DNA of 64,000 bases from Nocardioides cavernae (GCF_013410035.1 NZ_JACCBW010000003.1:248001-312000); one strand, 5' to 3'. Shown: positions 1-9,082, counted from the first letter of the stretch. Notes: a model not told the origin generated them from the sequence alone. Program-made: numbers and translations.

Positions 1-381
1 GTCCTGGTGGCCGGCCTGCTGCGGGTCGCGCAGGCCGACGGCCTCCTCGACTGGCTCGGCCCCGCGGTCGGCACCGGCACCCGCACGGTCGACCTCCTGC
101 ACCTCTCCGCGGCGTCGGCGACGGCCGCCAACCTGGTCAACAACCTCCCCGCCTACCTCCTCGTCGAGCCCTCCGCCGCCGACGACGTGCGTCGGCTGGT
201 CGCCGCGCTCGTGGGGGTCAACGCGGGTGCGCTCGTCACCCCGTGGGCGTCGCTCGCCACGCTCCTGTGGCTCCAGCGCTGCCGGTCCGCGGGGTTGCGG
301 GTCCCGCTGCTCAAGCTGGCCGGCTGGGGCGTCCTGTGCGCCACCGTCTGCGTGACGGCCGCCACCCTGGCCATCCGCTGA
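1..381 (+). CDS. C-terminal part of an ArsB/SLC13-like ion transporter (5' truncated)
   Basis: The frame is open to the left edge of the window, so only the last 126 residues are present. They are hydrophobic and carry NLVNNLPAYLL, resembling the conserved Asn-Asn-Leu-Pro segment near the C-terminus of the ArsB/NhaD/SLC13 ion transporter superfamily. A last membrane helix (LLKLAGWGVLCATVCVTAA) ends the protein. The family exports arsenite or moves anions or sodium across the inner membrane; the substrate cannot be read from this fragment. No arsenic resistance genes lie downstream, so an arsenite role is not supported by context. The dehydratase gene follows after 34 bp and has its own promoter. 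Confidence 0.75.
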   Translation, partial: VLVAGLLRVAQADGLLDWLGPAVGTGTRTVDLLHLSAASATAANLVNNLPAYLLVEPSAADDVRRLVAALVGVNAGALVTPWASLATLLWLQRCRSAGLRVPLLKLAGWGVLCATVCVTAATLAIR

Positions 382-403
382 CCCCCCGTCGCCGCGGTCT
401 CGC

Positions 404-409
404 GATACT
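404..409 (+). promoter_or_regulatory. Leaderless -10 box for the dehydratase gene
   Basis: GATACT lies 6 bp before the GTG at 416. This matches the spacing of other leaderless-type starts in the window. No Shine-Dalgarno sequence precedes the GTG. Confidence 0.4.
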
Positions 410-415
410 GACCGG

Positions 416-1342
416 GTGACGATCTCCAGGGACGACGTGGCGGCCGCGCGGGACCGGATCGCGGGACGGGTGCGCCGCACTCCCCTGCTCGCGTCGGCCG
501 GCGACGGGCGGCTGTGGCTCAAGTGCGAGCACCTCCAGCACTGCGGTGTCTTCAAGACCCGCGGCGCCTTCAACCGCCAGCTCGCCGGCCTCGAGCGCGA
601 CGAGATCGGCGCGGCCGGGGTCGTCGTGGCCTCGGGGGGCAACGCGGGGCTCGCCCAGGCGTACGCCGCCCGCGACCTCGGGATCCGCGCGACCGTGTTC
701 GTGCCGGAGACCGCACCCGAGGTCAAGGTCCAGAGGATCCGTCGCTACGGCGCGGAGGTGCGTCGCGTCGGCACCGAGTTCGCCGCGGCGCAGCAGGCGG
801 CCGTCGCCTTCGCCGACGCGGAGGGCGCCGCCTTCGCCCACGCCTACGACCAGCCGGAGGTGGCGGCCGGAGCCGGCACCCTCGCCGAGGAGGTGCTCGA
901 GGACGAGCCGGGGATCGACACGATCGTGGTCGCCGTCGGCGGAGGCGGGCTGTACGCCGGGGTCGCCGCGGCGGTCCGGGGCCGGGCACGGGTGGTCGCG
1001 GTCGAGCCCGAGCGGTGCCCGACGCTGCACCGCGCGCTCGACGCAGGCGGGCCCGTGGACGTGGACGTGTCCGGGGTGGCGGCCGACTCGCTGGGCGCGC
1101 GACGCCTCGGGGACCTGGCGTACGCCGCCGCGCAGGCCGAGGCCCCGGTGCCGGTGCTCGTCGACGAGGACGCGGTCGTGGCCGCCCGCCGTGCCCTGTG
1201 GGAGGACTACCGGATCGCGTCCGAGCACGGCGCCGCGACGGCCTATGCCGCCCTCCACTCCCGCGCGTGGACGCCCGAGCCCGGCGAACGGGTCGCGGTC
1301 GTCGTGTGCGGCGCCAACACCGACCCCGCCACGCTGGGCTGA
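416..1342 (+). CDS. Serine/threonine dehydratase family PLP enzyme
   Basis: A 308-residue fold-type II pyridoxal-phosphate enzyme. The Schiff-base lysine is in GVFKTRGAFN (Lys47), an Asn loop for the cofactor carboxylate is in ASGGNAG, and the glycine loop that holds the PLP phosphate is GGGGLYAG near residue 175. These motifs are typical of threonine/serine dehydratases and serine racemases, which deaminate or racemise hydroxy-amino acids in the cytoplasm. There is no C-terminal ACT domain, so it resembles the catabolic or short form rather than biosynthetic IlvA. The length is normal for that form. GTG is the start because a -10-like box sits just before it. Substrate choice between Thr, Ser and an analogue is unknown. 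Confidence 0.88.
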   Translation: MTISRDDVAAARDRIAGRVRRTPLLASAGDGRLWLKCEHLQHCGVFKTRGAFNRQLAGLERDEIGAAGVVVASGGNAGLAQAYAARDLGIRATVFVPETAPEVKVQRIRRYGAEVRRVGTEFAAAQQAAVAFADAEGAAFAHAYDQPEVAAGAGTLAEEVLEDEPGIDTIVVAVGGGGLYAGVAAAVRGRARVVAVEPERCPTLHRALDAGGPVDVDVSGVAADSLGARRLGDLAYAAAQAEAPVPVLVDEDAVVAARRALWEDYRIASEHGAATAYAALHSRAWTPEPGERVAVVVCGANTDPATLG

Positions 1343-1359
1343 CCCGGGCCCGGGACGCA

Positions 1360-1393
1360 GCAGCGGCGCGACCCGGGTGGGTCGCGCCGCTGC
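1360..1393 (+). terminator. Strong hairpin terminator after the dehydratase gene
   Basis: A perfect 15-bp stem (GCAGCGGCGCGACCC with its complement) closes a GGGT tetraloop 18 bp after the stop codon. A short T run (GTTTTC near 1400) follows. It separates this gene from the oppositely oriented phospholipase-like genes and could work in both directions. Confidence 0.75.
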
Positions 1394-1579
1394 CCTGCGC
1401 GTTTTCGGCGCCGGCACTGCCTCTGGGGGGATCCGTGCCTCGGCGGGAGGTCGAGGCACGGGTGGCAGTGACGGCCCCACGGAACGCGGCCGCTCACTCC
1501 TTCAGCGCCCCCGACGCCCGGGGTGTTACGGGTCGGGACGGGAAGTTTCGTACCGGTCGGGTCCCGCCGGGGGCGCCGC

Positions 1580-3061
1580 TCAGTCGTTCTCCCAGTAGGG
1601 ACCCTCGAGGTAGCGGGTGCGGTCGAGGGTGGTCACCGGCCGCCGGACCGTGACGTAGGTCTTGCGGAGCGTGCCGTCCTCGTCGCGCACCCACCGCGCG
1701 ACCCGGAAGTTCGCGTACGTCGTGGTGTACGCGTTGCGGGTGTTGCGCGGGTTGTTCCACTGGTAGTCGTAGTTCTTGAGGTACTTCTTCGCGACCTTCG
1801 CGCCCTGGATCGTGAACCAGACCTCGTCGTTCGCGGTGCTCAGGCTGGCCCAGTTCGACGATCCGGTCAGCACCATGTTGGTGTCCGGGACCCCGTTGTA
1901 GGTGCCCTGGACGATGAGGTACTTCTGGTGGCTGTAGTAGTCCAGGATCAGGTCGTCGACGCCGTCGGAGTTGAGGTCGAAGTTGTCGTCGGTGTTGTAG
2001 TCCATCCCGGTGGATCGCAGGGGGATGCGCCCGCGCGGCGTGGGCGCCGCGATGACTCCCTTGGTGTGGTAGCCGATCAGGCCGAACATCACCCGCACGT
2101 CGCAGCCCTGGGCGTACTTCTTGCGGATCGCCGCGGCGAGGTAGTCACCGCGCGCACCTCGCATGGTGTGCATCGAGAGCGCCAGCTTGGTGCGGGTCTG
2201 TCCGCCGGCCCCGTCGGGGGTCAGGCACTGGACGCGGTCGAGCATGGTGAGCACGAGGTCGTTCTTGGGGCCCGACAGCCGCGGGAACGCCACGACCGTG
2301 TGCTTGTCGACGGAGTCGTCGCACACCCCGGTCACCGGTGCGCCCCCGCAGAAGGTCCGCGGCTCCTGCCGCACGGAGTAGTCCTTCTTCATGTCGTTGA
2401 AGAGCGAGACGAACTCGCGGAAGAGTCCGTGGTCGCCGGAGGTGAAGTAGAGGTCGTTCCACTGGTGGATGTCGGCGTTCCTCGTCATGTTCGCCGACCC
2501 GACGGCGATCACGTCCTCGGTCCGACCGGCCTGGCTGAAGAGGTAGAACTTGGAGTGCAGGTTGTTGAGCTCGTTGGCCGCGCCGCGGCAGCTCTGCTTG
2601 CACTTGTAGATGAAGCTGCTCTTGCGCCGGTCGGTGCCGATGACCGCCCGGATGCGCCGCATGGCCGGGGTGTCCCAGTGGTCGTTGAGGAGCATCTGCA
2701 CCTTCACGCCGCGCCGCGCCGCCGCGATGAGCGCGTCGGCGACCTGGTAGCGGTCGAAGGAGTAGACGGCGATCCGGATCGTCGACCCCTTCGGGGTGTG
2801 CTTGATGGTCTGGATGACCTGCCGCTCGATGCGGTAGTGCCCCTTCTTCAGGTGCGGGTCGTTGAAGAACGGACCCCGCGGCGCGTCCCACTTGCTCGGC
2901 TTGCCGGGCTTGCCGGGCTTGCCTGGCTTGCTCGGCTTGCCGGGCTTCGCCGCGGTCACCGTCCCCGGGTCCTGCGAGGGGTACGCCTGGGCGGCGCCCG
3001 CCAGCACGCCGCTCACCACGAGGCACAGGCCGACCAGGCCCGTCACCAACTTCTTCGACAC
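1580..3061 (-). CDS. Secreted phospholipase-D-like protein, copy 1
   Basis: A 493-residue exported protein. The GTG start at 3061 follows a GGGGA Shine-Dalgarno sequence and gives a clean signal peptide (SKKLVTGLVGLCLVVSGVLAGAAQA); a longer upstream frame would bury it. After a GKP-repeat linker come two PLD-like halves. Each has the HxK core and a downstream GSxN element: HSKFYLFSQ (His169) with VGSANMT, and HQKYLIVQ (His378) with GSSNW. In both, the Asp of the canonical HxKx4D motif is replaced, by Ser and by Gln. A Ca-loop-like DLNSDGVDDL precedes the second HxK. Family members hydrolyse or transfer phosphodiesters; whether this one is active is uncertain. Cysteines in the secreted chain may form disulfides. 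It lies 136 bp downstream of its paralogue. Confidence 0.85.
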   Translation of the reverse strand: MSKKLVTGLVGLCLVVSGVLAGAAQAYPSQDPGTVTAAKPGKPSKPGKPGKPGKPSKWDAPRGPFFNDPHLKKGHYRIERQVIQTIKHTPKGSTIRIAVYSFDRYQVADALIAAARRGVKVQMLLNDHWDTPAMRRIRAVIGTDRRKSSFIYKCKQSCRGAANELNNLHSKFYLFSQAGRTEDVIAVGSANMTRNADIHQWNDLYFTSGDHGLFREFVSLFNDMKKDYSVRQEPRTFCGGAPVTGVCDDSVDKHTVVAFPRLSGPKNDLVLTMLDRVQCLTPDGAGGQTRTKLALSMHTMRGARGDYLAAAIRKKYAQGCDVRVMFGLIGYHTKGVIAAPTPRGRIPLRSTGMDYNTDDNFDLNSDGVDDLILDYYSHQKYLIVQGTYNGVPDTNMVLTGSSNWASLSTANDEVWFTIQGAKVAKKYLKNYDYQWNNPRNTRNAYTTTYANFRVARWVRDEDGTLRKTYVTVRRPVTTLDRTRYLEGPYWEND

Positions 3062-3197
3062 CGTGTTCCCCGTTCTGCTGCGCCGCCACCGGCGACGACG
3101 TCCAGCGCCGATCGGCCGGCGCAGCGGGTCGAGCATAGGCACGCGCGAGCGGCGAGCGTGCAGACACTCCGGCAGGGACCGTCGCGCCGGGCGTACG

Positions 3198-4679
3198 TCA
3201 GTCGTTCTCCCAGTACGGGCCGGTGCGGTAGTTGTCCGGCTCGATCGTGACGATCGGGCGCCGCTCGGTCACCCAGACGGTGCGGCTGCTTCCGTCGGCG
3301 TCCCGGACGGTGCGCTGCACCCGGAAGTTGGCGTAGGTCGTGGTGTAGGCGTTGCGTGAGTTCCGCTTGTTCCTCCACTGGTAGTCGAAGTTCTTGACGT
3401 ACTTGCGCACCACCTTCCTGCCGCGCACCGTCATGAGGACCTCGTCGTTGCCGGTGCTCAGGCTGGCCCAGTTGGAGGACCCGGTGAGGACCATGTGGGT
3501 GTCCGGGACACCGTTGTAGGTGCCCTGGACGGTCAGGTACTTCTGGTGGCTGTAGTAGTCGAGGATCAGGTCGTCCTTGCCGTCGTTGTTGAGGTCGAAG
3601 TTGTCCTCGGTGTTGTAGTCGAGGCCGGTCGAGCGCAGCGGGATGCGACCGCGCTTCGTCGGAGCGCCGATGACCCGCTTGGTGTGGTAGCCGATCAGGC
3701 CGTACATGACACGCACCTTGCAGCCCTCGGCGTGCTTCTGCCGGATCGCCGAGGCGAGGTAGTCCCCCCGCTTGCCGCGCATGGTGTGCATCGACAGGTT
3801 CAGCCTGGTGCGGGTACGCCCGCCCGAGGAGGTCGGTGTGAGGCACTGGACCTTGCGGAGCACGTCGAGGACCACGTCGTTCTTCGGTCCGGACGGCTTC
3901 GGGAACGCCCACACGGTGTGCTTGTCGACCGAGTCGTCGCACGCGACCCCGTTGGCGGGCGTACCGCAGAAGAAGCGCGCGGGCTGGCGCGTCGAGTAGT
4001 CCTTGCGCATGTCGTTGAAGAGCGAGACGAACTGGCGGAACAGCTCGTGGTCCCCCGAGGTGAAGTAGAGGTCGTTCCACTGGTGGATGTCGGCGTTGCG
4101 GGTGAGGTTGTGCGAGCCGACGGCGAGCACGTCCTTCGACCTGCCCGCCTGCGAGAACGAGTAGAACTTCGAGTGCATGTTGTTGTACTCGTTGCGGGTG
4201 GCGCGGCACCCCGCCTTGCACTTGTAGATGAAGCTGTTCGAGGTGCGGTCGGTCCCGATCCGGGCACGGACCGCCTTCATCGCCGGGGTGTCCCAGTGGT
4301 CGTTGAGCAGCATCTGCAGCTTGACCCCGCGCTTGTGGGCGGCGATGAGCGCCTTGGCCACCGGCATCCGGTCGAAGGAGTAGACCGCGATGCGGATCGT
4401 CGAGCCCTTGCGGGCGTGCTTGATCGTCTGGATGATGCGCCGCTCGATCCGGTAGTGCCCCTTCGTGAGGTGCGGGTCGTTGAAGTGCGGGCCGCGAGGG
4501 GCCGTCCACCGCTTCCAGCGTGCCTTGCCCTGCCGCGCCTGCGTCGAGGCCTTCGCCGACGACCCCGGTTGGGCAGCGCTCGCCACCGGCGCCGCGCCGG
4601 TCGTGGCGTCGGCCGCCTCGGCCGGCTGCGTGCCCAGGACCAGGCACAGGGTGAGCACGAGCAGGAGGAACCTCGACAC
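3198..4679 (-). CDS. Secreted phospholipase-D-like protein, copy 2
   Basis: A 493-residue exported protein, exactly as long as copy 1 and closely similar along its whole length except for the N-terminus and linker. The GTG at 4679 is chosen because AGAAAGG lies 7 bp upstream and the product starts with a signal peptide (SRFLLLVLTLCLVLGTQPAEAA). It keeps the same departures from the PLD consensus: HSKFYSFSQ and HQKYLTVQ lack the Asp of HxKx4D, and DLNNDGKDDL keeps the Ca-loop-like insert. The linker here is short and lacks the GKP repeats. The shared departures from consensus show that duplication followed the loss of the Asp residues. The pair could act as a heterodimer or on different substrates. 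Function is unproven. Confidence 0.85.
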   Translation of the reverse strand: MSRFLLLVLTLCLVLGTQPAEAADATTGAAPVASAAQPGSSAKASTQARQGKARWKRWTAPRGPHFNDPHLTKGHYRIERRIIQTIKHARKGSTIRIAVYSFDRMPVAKALIAAHKRGVKLQMLLNDHWDTPAMKAVRARIGTDRTSNSFIYKCKAGCRATRNEYNNMHSKFYSFSQAGRSKDVLAVGSHNLTRNADIHQWNDLYFTSGDHELFRQFVSLFNDMRKDYSTRQPARFFCGTPANGVACDDSVDKHTVWAFPKPSGPKNDVVLDVLRKVQCLTPTSSGGRTRTRLNLSMHTMRGKRGDYLASAIRQKHAEGCKVRVMYGLIGYHTKRVIGAPTKRGRIPLRSTGLDYNTEDNFDLNNDGKDDLILDYYSHQKYLTVQGTYNGVPDTHMVLTGSSNWASLSTGNDEVLMTVRGRKVVRKYVKNFDYQWRNKRNSRNAYTTTYANFRVQRTVRDADGSSRTVWVTERRPIVTIEPDNYRTGPYWEND

Positions 4680-4910
4680 GGACACGCCTTTCTGGTCGCC
4701 GACGTGCGGCGGCGCTGCGACGGCCCCACGCCGTCGCCTCGGGATCAGCAACATCAGAGGTGACGACGCTGCCGACGGGAAAGTTGCGCCTTCCACCAGA
4801 TCGGTCGCACGTCACACCTCTCGCGAACCCCGGGTCCTGCGCCGGCGGGCCGTCCCGCGGTCCCCACCCGGATGGACGGGGAGACGCGACACACCCCGGC
4901 GCGGCGGGCA

Positions 4911-4916
4911 CATACT
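4911..4916 (+). promoter_or_regulatory. Leaderless -10 box for the sensor kinase
   Basis: CATACT lies 6 bp before the ATG at 4923, with no Shine-Dalgarno sequence between them. It supports the downstream ATG rather than an upstream in-frame start at 4872. Confidence 0.4.
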
Positions 4917-4922
4917 GCACCG

Positions 4923-6494
4923 ATGGACGTCCCGACGGCCCACGCGACACCGCCGCCGGACGCGCGCGTCGCGGGCGACGGCACGGGCGCCCCCCGTGAG
5001 CGGATGCTGCTGGCGGCCATGCAGACCTCCCCGGACGCGTTCGTCGTCATCGACCACGAGGACCGCGTGGAGTGGTGGAACCGCGCTGCGGAACAGCTCT
5101 TCGGCTGGTCGCTCGACGAGGCGGTGGGTCGCCTGCTGACCGAGCTCGTCGTACCCGAGCAGCACCGGGCGGCGCACCACGAGGGGCTGCGCCGGCGCGC
5201 GGCCGGCGGCGAGCCGCACCTGGGTGCGGACCCCGTGCAGGTCGAGGCCGTGTGTCGCGACGGGAGCCGGATCCTGGTCGAGCTCAGCGTCGGGGAGCTC
5301 GAGTGGGAGGGAGGTCCGCGCTTCCATGCGTTCGTCCGTGACGTGACGGACCGCGAGGCGGCTCGCAGCGCCCTCGAGCACAGCGAGACACGCGCTCGGA
5401 TGGTCTTCGAGAACGCCCCCGTGGGCATGCTGCTCTTCGAGGTCGTCGACGGCGGGCTCGGTCGGGTGGTCGCCGCGAACCCGGCGGCCGTGGCGATGCT
5501 CGGCTACACCCAGGAGCAGCTGCGCGAGCGTTCGTGGCGCGACATCACGCACCCCGACGACCGACGTGTGGACGAGGAGAAGGTGCCCCACCTCCTGGCC
5601 GGTGAGCTGGAGCAGCTGCAGCACGAGAAGCGGTACGTCCGTTCCGACGGCCGGGAGGTGTGGGTGGCGTCCAGCGCCACCGTCATCCGTGCGCTCGACG
5701 GCGCACCGCTGCACAGCATCCACCAGCTGCTCGACGTCACCGAGCGTCGCGCCGGGGCGGAGGAGCTCCTGCGCCTCAACGCAGAGCTGCGGCACGCCAA
5801 CGCCGAGCTCGCCCGCGCCAACGCCGAGCTCGACCGGTTCACCGCGGCCGTCGCCCACGACCTCAAGAACCCCCTGACGGCGATCGGCATGCACGCCGAG
5901 CTCCTCGCCGAGACCGAGCCGGACGGCGTCGACCTGCGGAGGGCGCGGGCGATCTCCCGCGCGGCCACGCGGATGAACGCCCTCATCGAGGGCCTGCTCG
6001 ACCACTCGCGGGCGCAGGGCGCCGGGCTCCGCCGCGAGAGCGTCGAGCTCGGTCCGTTGGTCGACGACGTGGGCGCGGAGCTCGCCCTCACGGCTGACCG
6101 TCCGATCCACGTCACGCGCGACGACCTCCCCGCGCTGCCCGTCGAGGCGACCCTCTTCCGGCAGGTCGTCGCCAACGTGATCGGCAACGGCATCAAGTAC
6201 GTCGCGGTGGGGACGGACCCCCACGTGCACGTGTCGGCGGACGAGGACCACGCGTCAGGGTCGTGGACCCTGCACTTCTCCGACAACGGGATCGGCATCC
6301 CACCCGAGTCCCGTGAGCGGGTGTTCGAGATGTTCCACCGGGAGGCCACGGACTACCCCGGCACCGGGATCGGCCTCGCCACCTGCCGTCGCATCGTGGA
6401 ACGGCACGGCGGCCGCATCTGGGCGGACGGCGGACCGGAGGGCGGGACAGTCGTGCACGTGCAGGTCCCGACGCACGACACGACGGGTCCGTGA
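4923..6494 (+). CDS. Soluble PAS-PAS sensor histidine kinase
   Basis: A 523-residue kinase without membrane segments, so probably cytoplasmic. In order: PAS 1 (about 28-140, SPDAFVVIDHEDRVEWWN), PAS 2 (about 150-265, ENAPVGMLLFEVVDGG), a short heptad-rich coiled coil with repeated NAELxxAN, then HisKA with the phospho-acceptor His312 in AVAHDLKNPLTAIG. The ATPase domain has the N box (VIGNGIKYV), G1 (FSDNGIGIP) and G2 (GTGIGLATCRRIVERHGG). No response regulator adjoins it, so the partner is elsewhere. PAS domains suggest sensing of redox state, light or a small ligand, but no cofactor-binding residue could be assigned. Confidence 0.9.
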   Translation: MDVPTAHATPPPDARVAGDGTGAPRERMLLAAMQTSPDAFVVIDHEDRVEWWNRAAEQLFGWSLDEAVGRLLTELVVPEQHRAAHHEGLRRRAAGGEPHLGADPVQVEAVCRDGSRILVELSVGELEWEGGPRFHAFVRDVTDREAARSALEHSETRARMVFENAPVGMLLFEVVDGGLGRVVAANPAAVAMLGYTQEQLRERSWRDITHPDDRRVDEEKVPHLLAGELEQLQHEKRYVRSDGREVWVASSATVIRALDGAPLHSIHQLLDVTERRAGAEELLRLNAELRHANAELARANAELDRFTAAVAHDLKNPLTAIGMHAELLAETEPDGVDLRRARAISRAATRMNALIEGLLDHSRAQGAGLRRESVELGPLVDDVGAELALTADRPIHVTRDDLPALPVEATLFRQVVANVIGNGIKYVAVGTDPHVHVSADEDHASGSWTLHFSDNGIGIPPESRERVFEMFHREATDYPGTGIGLATCRRIVERHGGRIWADGGPEGGTVVHVQVPTHDTTGP

Positions 6495-6515
6495 CCCGGC
6501 GGCACCGAGACGGCG

Positions 6516-7700
6516 TCACGGCACCCGTGGGTCGCCCGGGGCCGGGGGGCGCCAGTCCTGGACGACCCTCGCCGCCCGGTCCAGCGCGCTCGGCGGCGTC
6601 GCGCGGAGTGCCGCGTCGCGCAGCGGCACCGTGACGCGACCCCGCGCCTGCGCGACGCGGCCCACCGTCCTCGCCCGCCGGGCGATCGGCTGGGTGCGGC
6701 GCCGGCGCAGGCGGTCGTAGTCGGCCAACGCCCGGTCCACCCGGTCGGGGTCCGGCTGCGCGTAGCCGTGCAGGTCGCCGCGCAGGCCGCCGAGCAGCGC
6801 GGCCAGCGTCGCGGCGTCCTCCATCGCCTGGTTGCCGCCCTGTCCGAGGTCGGGCGTCATGGCGTGGGCGGCGTCGCCGAGGAGGACGGTCCGGCCCCGC
6901 CGGAAGGACGGGAGCGGGCGGGCGAGGTCGCTCACCGGGTGCCGGACGACCGCGGCGGGGTCCGTGCACGCCAGCAGGGAGCCGATCGGCTCGTGCCAGT
7001 CGCCCACCAGGTCCACGACGGCGGCGTGCTCGTCCTGCACGACGGCGGTGGCCGGCATGGTCGCGACCGCGAACCAGTAGACGCGCCCGTCGCGCAGCGG
7101 GGCACAGCCGAAGCGACGGCCCGCGCCCCAGGTCTCCCCCGCCGCGCCGAGGAGGTCGACCGGCTCGCGGGTGATGCCGCGCCAGGCGCTGTAGCCGGAG
7201 TAGCGCGTCCCGGGGTCGCGTCCCCAGCTCGCACGGATCCTGCTGCGGATCCCGTCGGCCGCCACCACGAGGTCGAACCGCTCGCTCGACGCCCCGGCTG
7301 CGGTGGTCACCTCGCCGCTCGGCAGCGCTTCCGTCACGTCGGCGCCGAACCTCGCCGTGCCCGGGGCGAGGGCGTCGAGGAGGACCTGCTGCAGGTCCGC
7401 GCGGTGCAGGATCCGCAGGTCGCGCAGCGCGCCCGGGGGCGTGGTCGTCAGCCAGCTGCCGTCGGGGCGCCGCTGGCCGGCGCGGAGGTCGCGCACCTGC
7501 CCGCCCGCGACCGCGCGCGCGGCATCCCCGACACCGACGGCGTCGAGCGCGGCCCAGCCGTTGCCGAAGACCGATAGCCCGGAGCCGGACGCGGGTGGGG
7601 CCACGGCGCGTTCGAGGACGGACACGTCGGCGCCGAGACGCTGCAGACCGCACGCAGCGGCGAGACCGCCGATGCCGGCGCCGACGACGGCGACCTTCAC
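6516..7700 (-). CDS. FAD-dependent aromatic-ring-type monooxygenase
   Basis: A 394-residue class A flavoprotein monooxygenase. It has the N-terminal dinucleotide motif GAGIGGLAAACGLQRLG and the FAD ribityl motif LLGDAAHAMTPDLGQGGNQAM. Relatives (UbiH, salicylate and PhzS-type hydroxylases) use NAD(P)H and O2 to hydroxylate aromatic substrates. The GTG start at 7700 follows GGGAGGGG and overlaps the stop of the upstream FAD oxidase by four bases (GTGA), so the two are translationally coupled. It is the distal gene of a unit preceded by a SARP-type promoter at 9131-9162. The substrate is unknown; context suggests the same molecule handled by the oxidase. Confidence 0.88.
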   Translation of the reverse strand: MKVAVVGAGIGGLAAACGLQRLGADVSVLERAVAPPASGSGLSVFGNGWAALDAVGVGDAARAVAGGQVRDLRAGQRRPDGSWLTTTPPGALRDLRILHRADLQQVLLDALAPGTARFGADVTEALPSGEVTTAAGASSERFDLVVAADGIRSRIRASWGRDPGTRYSGYSAWRGITREPVDLLGAAGETWGAGRRFGCAPLRDGRVYWFAVATMPATAVVQDEHAAVVDLVGDWHEPIGSLLACTDPAAVVRHPVSDLARPLPSFRRGRTVLLGDAAHAMTPDLGQGGNQAMEDAATLAALLGGLRGDLHGYAQPDPDRVDRALADYDRLRRRRTQPIARRARTVGRVAQARGRVTVPLRDAALRATPPSALDRAARVVQDWRPPAPGDPRVP

Positions 7701-9082
7701 CGGTCCCCTCCCGCGGTCGGCTGCGCCGCTCGGAACACGCCCGTCGGGTCGTAGCGCCTGCGGATGTCGTCGAGTCGCTCCGCCACGGACGGCGACCACG
7801 AGCGGTCGAGCGCGTCCGCGTCATTGGCGCCGCCGACGAAGTTGGCCTGGCAGGTGCCCGTGCTCCACGGCGCCATCTGCTCGAAGAGGGCGGCGACGAC
7901 GGAGGGGACGACCTCGTCGAGGAGCTCGGGCACCGGGGCGCCCACCACGTGCAGCGAGAAGCCGGCGTCGCGACCCCCGACAGCGTTGGGCCAGACGGGC
8001 TCACGTGCCACCGCGCCGCCCAGCAGGCGGAGCTCGACGGCCGCCAGCGGCGCGTCCACGTCCGGACCTGCGACCTCCAGCAGGGCGCGTACGGCGTCTC
8101 CGTCGAGCCCGCGCAGCAGCACGCCTGCGTCCGCGACGGGCATCGGCGCGACCGGGTCGGCGTGGATCATGCCCAGCGCGGCGTAGGGCATCTCGCCGAA
8201 GACGTCCATCAGTGGCGTCGCGACCTCGCGCAGCGGCGCGACCAGGGCGTCCGCGTCCTCGTCGCCGACCACCGCGACGCGCACGTGGACGACGAACCGA
8301 CCGCGGATCGGCGCGGGGAGCTCGGGCAGGGGCGGCAGCCGCAGCAGCGCCACGGACGTCGACACGCTGTCGGGAACCGTGGCGGACCACTCGACGAAGC
8401 GGTTCAGGACCGCCGCGGCATCGGCGCCGTCGAAGTAGAACCCGCCGCCCTGGAGGACGCGCAGCGCGAACAGGTCGAGGACGACCTCGGTGACGATCCC
8501 GAGGCCGTGCTTGCCGCCGCGCAGCGCCCAGAACAGGTCCGCGTGGGTCTCGTGGTCGACGACCAGCACCGCTCCGCCAGCGGTCACCACGGTCACCTCA
8601 CGCACGTGGTCGGCGGCGAAGCCGAACGTCCGGGCCACCGGCCCGAGCCCGCCACCGAGCACGTAGCCCACCACTCCCACGTGGGGCGCGGACCCGGCCA
8701 GCGGCGCCAGACCGTGCGCGGCCGCAGCCTCGATCACCCGCTCCCACGACGTCCCGGCGCCGACGCGGGCCGTACGCGCCGACGGGTCGACCGTGACGCC
8801 GGCGAGGCGGCTCGTGTCGATCGCGATGCCGCCCCGGATGCCCCGCAGGAATCCGTGCCCACGGCCGACGGCCGTGACCCCGAGCCCGTGCGCCGCCGCG
8901 AAGCGGACCGCGGCCGCCACGCCCTCCGCCGTGGCGGGACGCACCACCGCGTCCGGACGGTGCTCGATCGCGAGGTTGAACCGGGGCAGCCCGACGCCGT
9001 CCTCCTGCGGTGACACGGCGTCGACTCCCTCCTCGCGGAGCCGTCGGGCGAGGGATGGCGTGGTGGTGGGGCTGTGGGTCAT
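7697..9082 (-). CDS. FAD-linked oxidase, berberine-bridge-enzyme type
   Basis: A 461-residue flavoprotein of the PCMH/VAO superfamily with a C-terminal BBE segment (NFVGGAND... RYDPTGVFRAAQ). The FAD domain shows GRGHGF (His76, the usual site of 8-alpha-histidyl FAD attachment), the GVVGYVLGGGLGP loop and FWALRGGKHGLGIVT. Family members oxidise sugars, alkaloids and polyketide intermediates in actinomycete secondary metabolism, passing electrons to O2. The second covalent link found in true BBEs, a Cys in the loop where VVGYVLGGG occurs, is absent, so attachment is probably single. The ATG at 9082 follows AGGAG. The promoter carries GCAAG direct repeats, and the gene is divergent from the PhlG-like hydrolase. 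Confidence 0.88.
   Translation of the reverse strand: MTHSPTTTPSLARRLREEGVDAVSPQEDGVGLPRFNLAIEHRPDAVVRPATAEGVAAAVRFAAAHGLGVTAVGRGHGFLRGIRGGIAIDTSRLAGVTVDPSARTARVGAGTSWERVIEAAAAHGLAPLAGSAPHVGVVGYVLGGGLGPVARTFGFAADHVREVTVVTAGGAVLVVDHETHADLFWALRGGKHGLGIVTEVVLDLFALRVLQGGGFYFDGADAAAVLNRFVEWSATVPDSVSTSVALLRLPPLPELPAPIRGRFVVHVRVAVVGDEDADALVAPLREVATPLMDVFGEMPYAALGMIHADPVAPMPVADAGVLLRGLDGDAVRALLEVAGPDVDAPLAAVELRLLGGAVAREPVWPNAVGGRDAGFSLHVVGAPVPELLDEVVPSVVAALFEQMAPWSTGTCQANFVGGANDADALDRSWSPSVAERLDDIRRRYDPTGVFRAAQPTAGGDR

Noticed and set aside
1..381. Arsenic resistance operon
   Set aside because: Only a transporter fragment is present, with no ArsR, ArsC or related gene downstream.
2897..2945. GCTTGC repeats resembling the SARP GCAAG pairs
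   Set aside because: The period is 9 bp, not 11, and they encode the Gly-Lys-Pro linker of the PLD-like protein; no promoter position.
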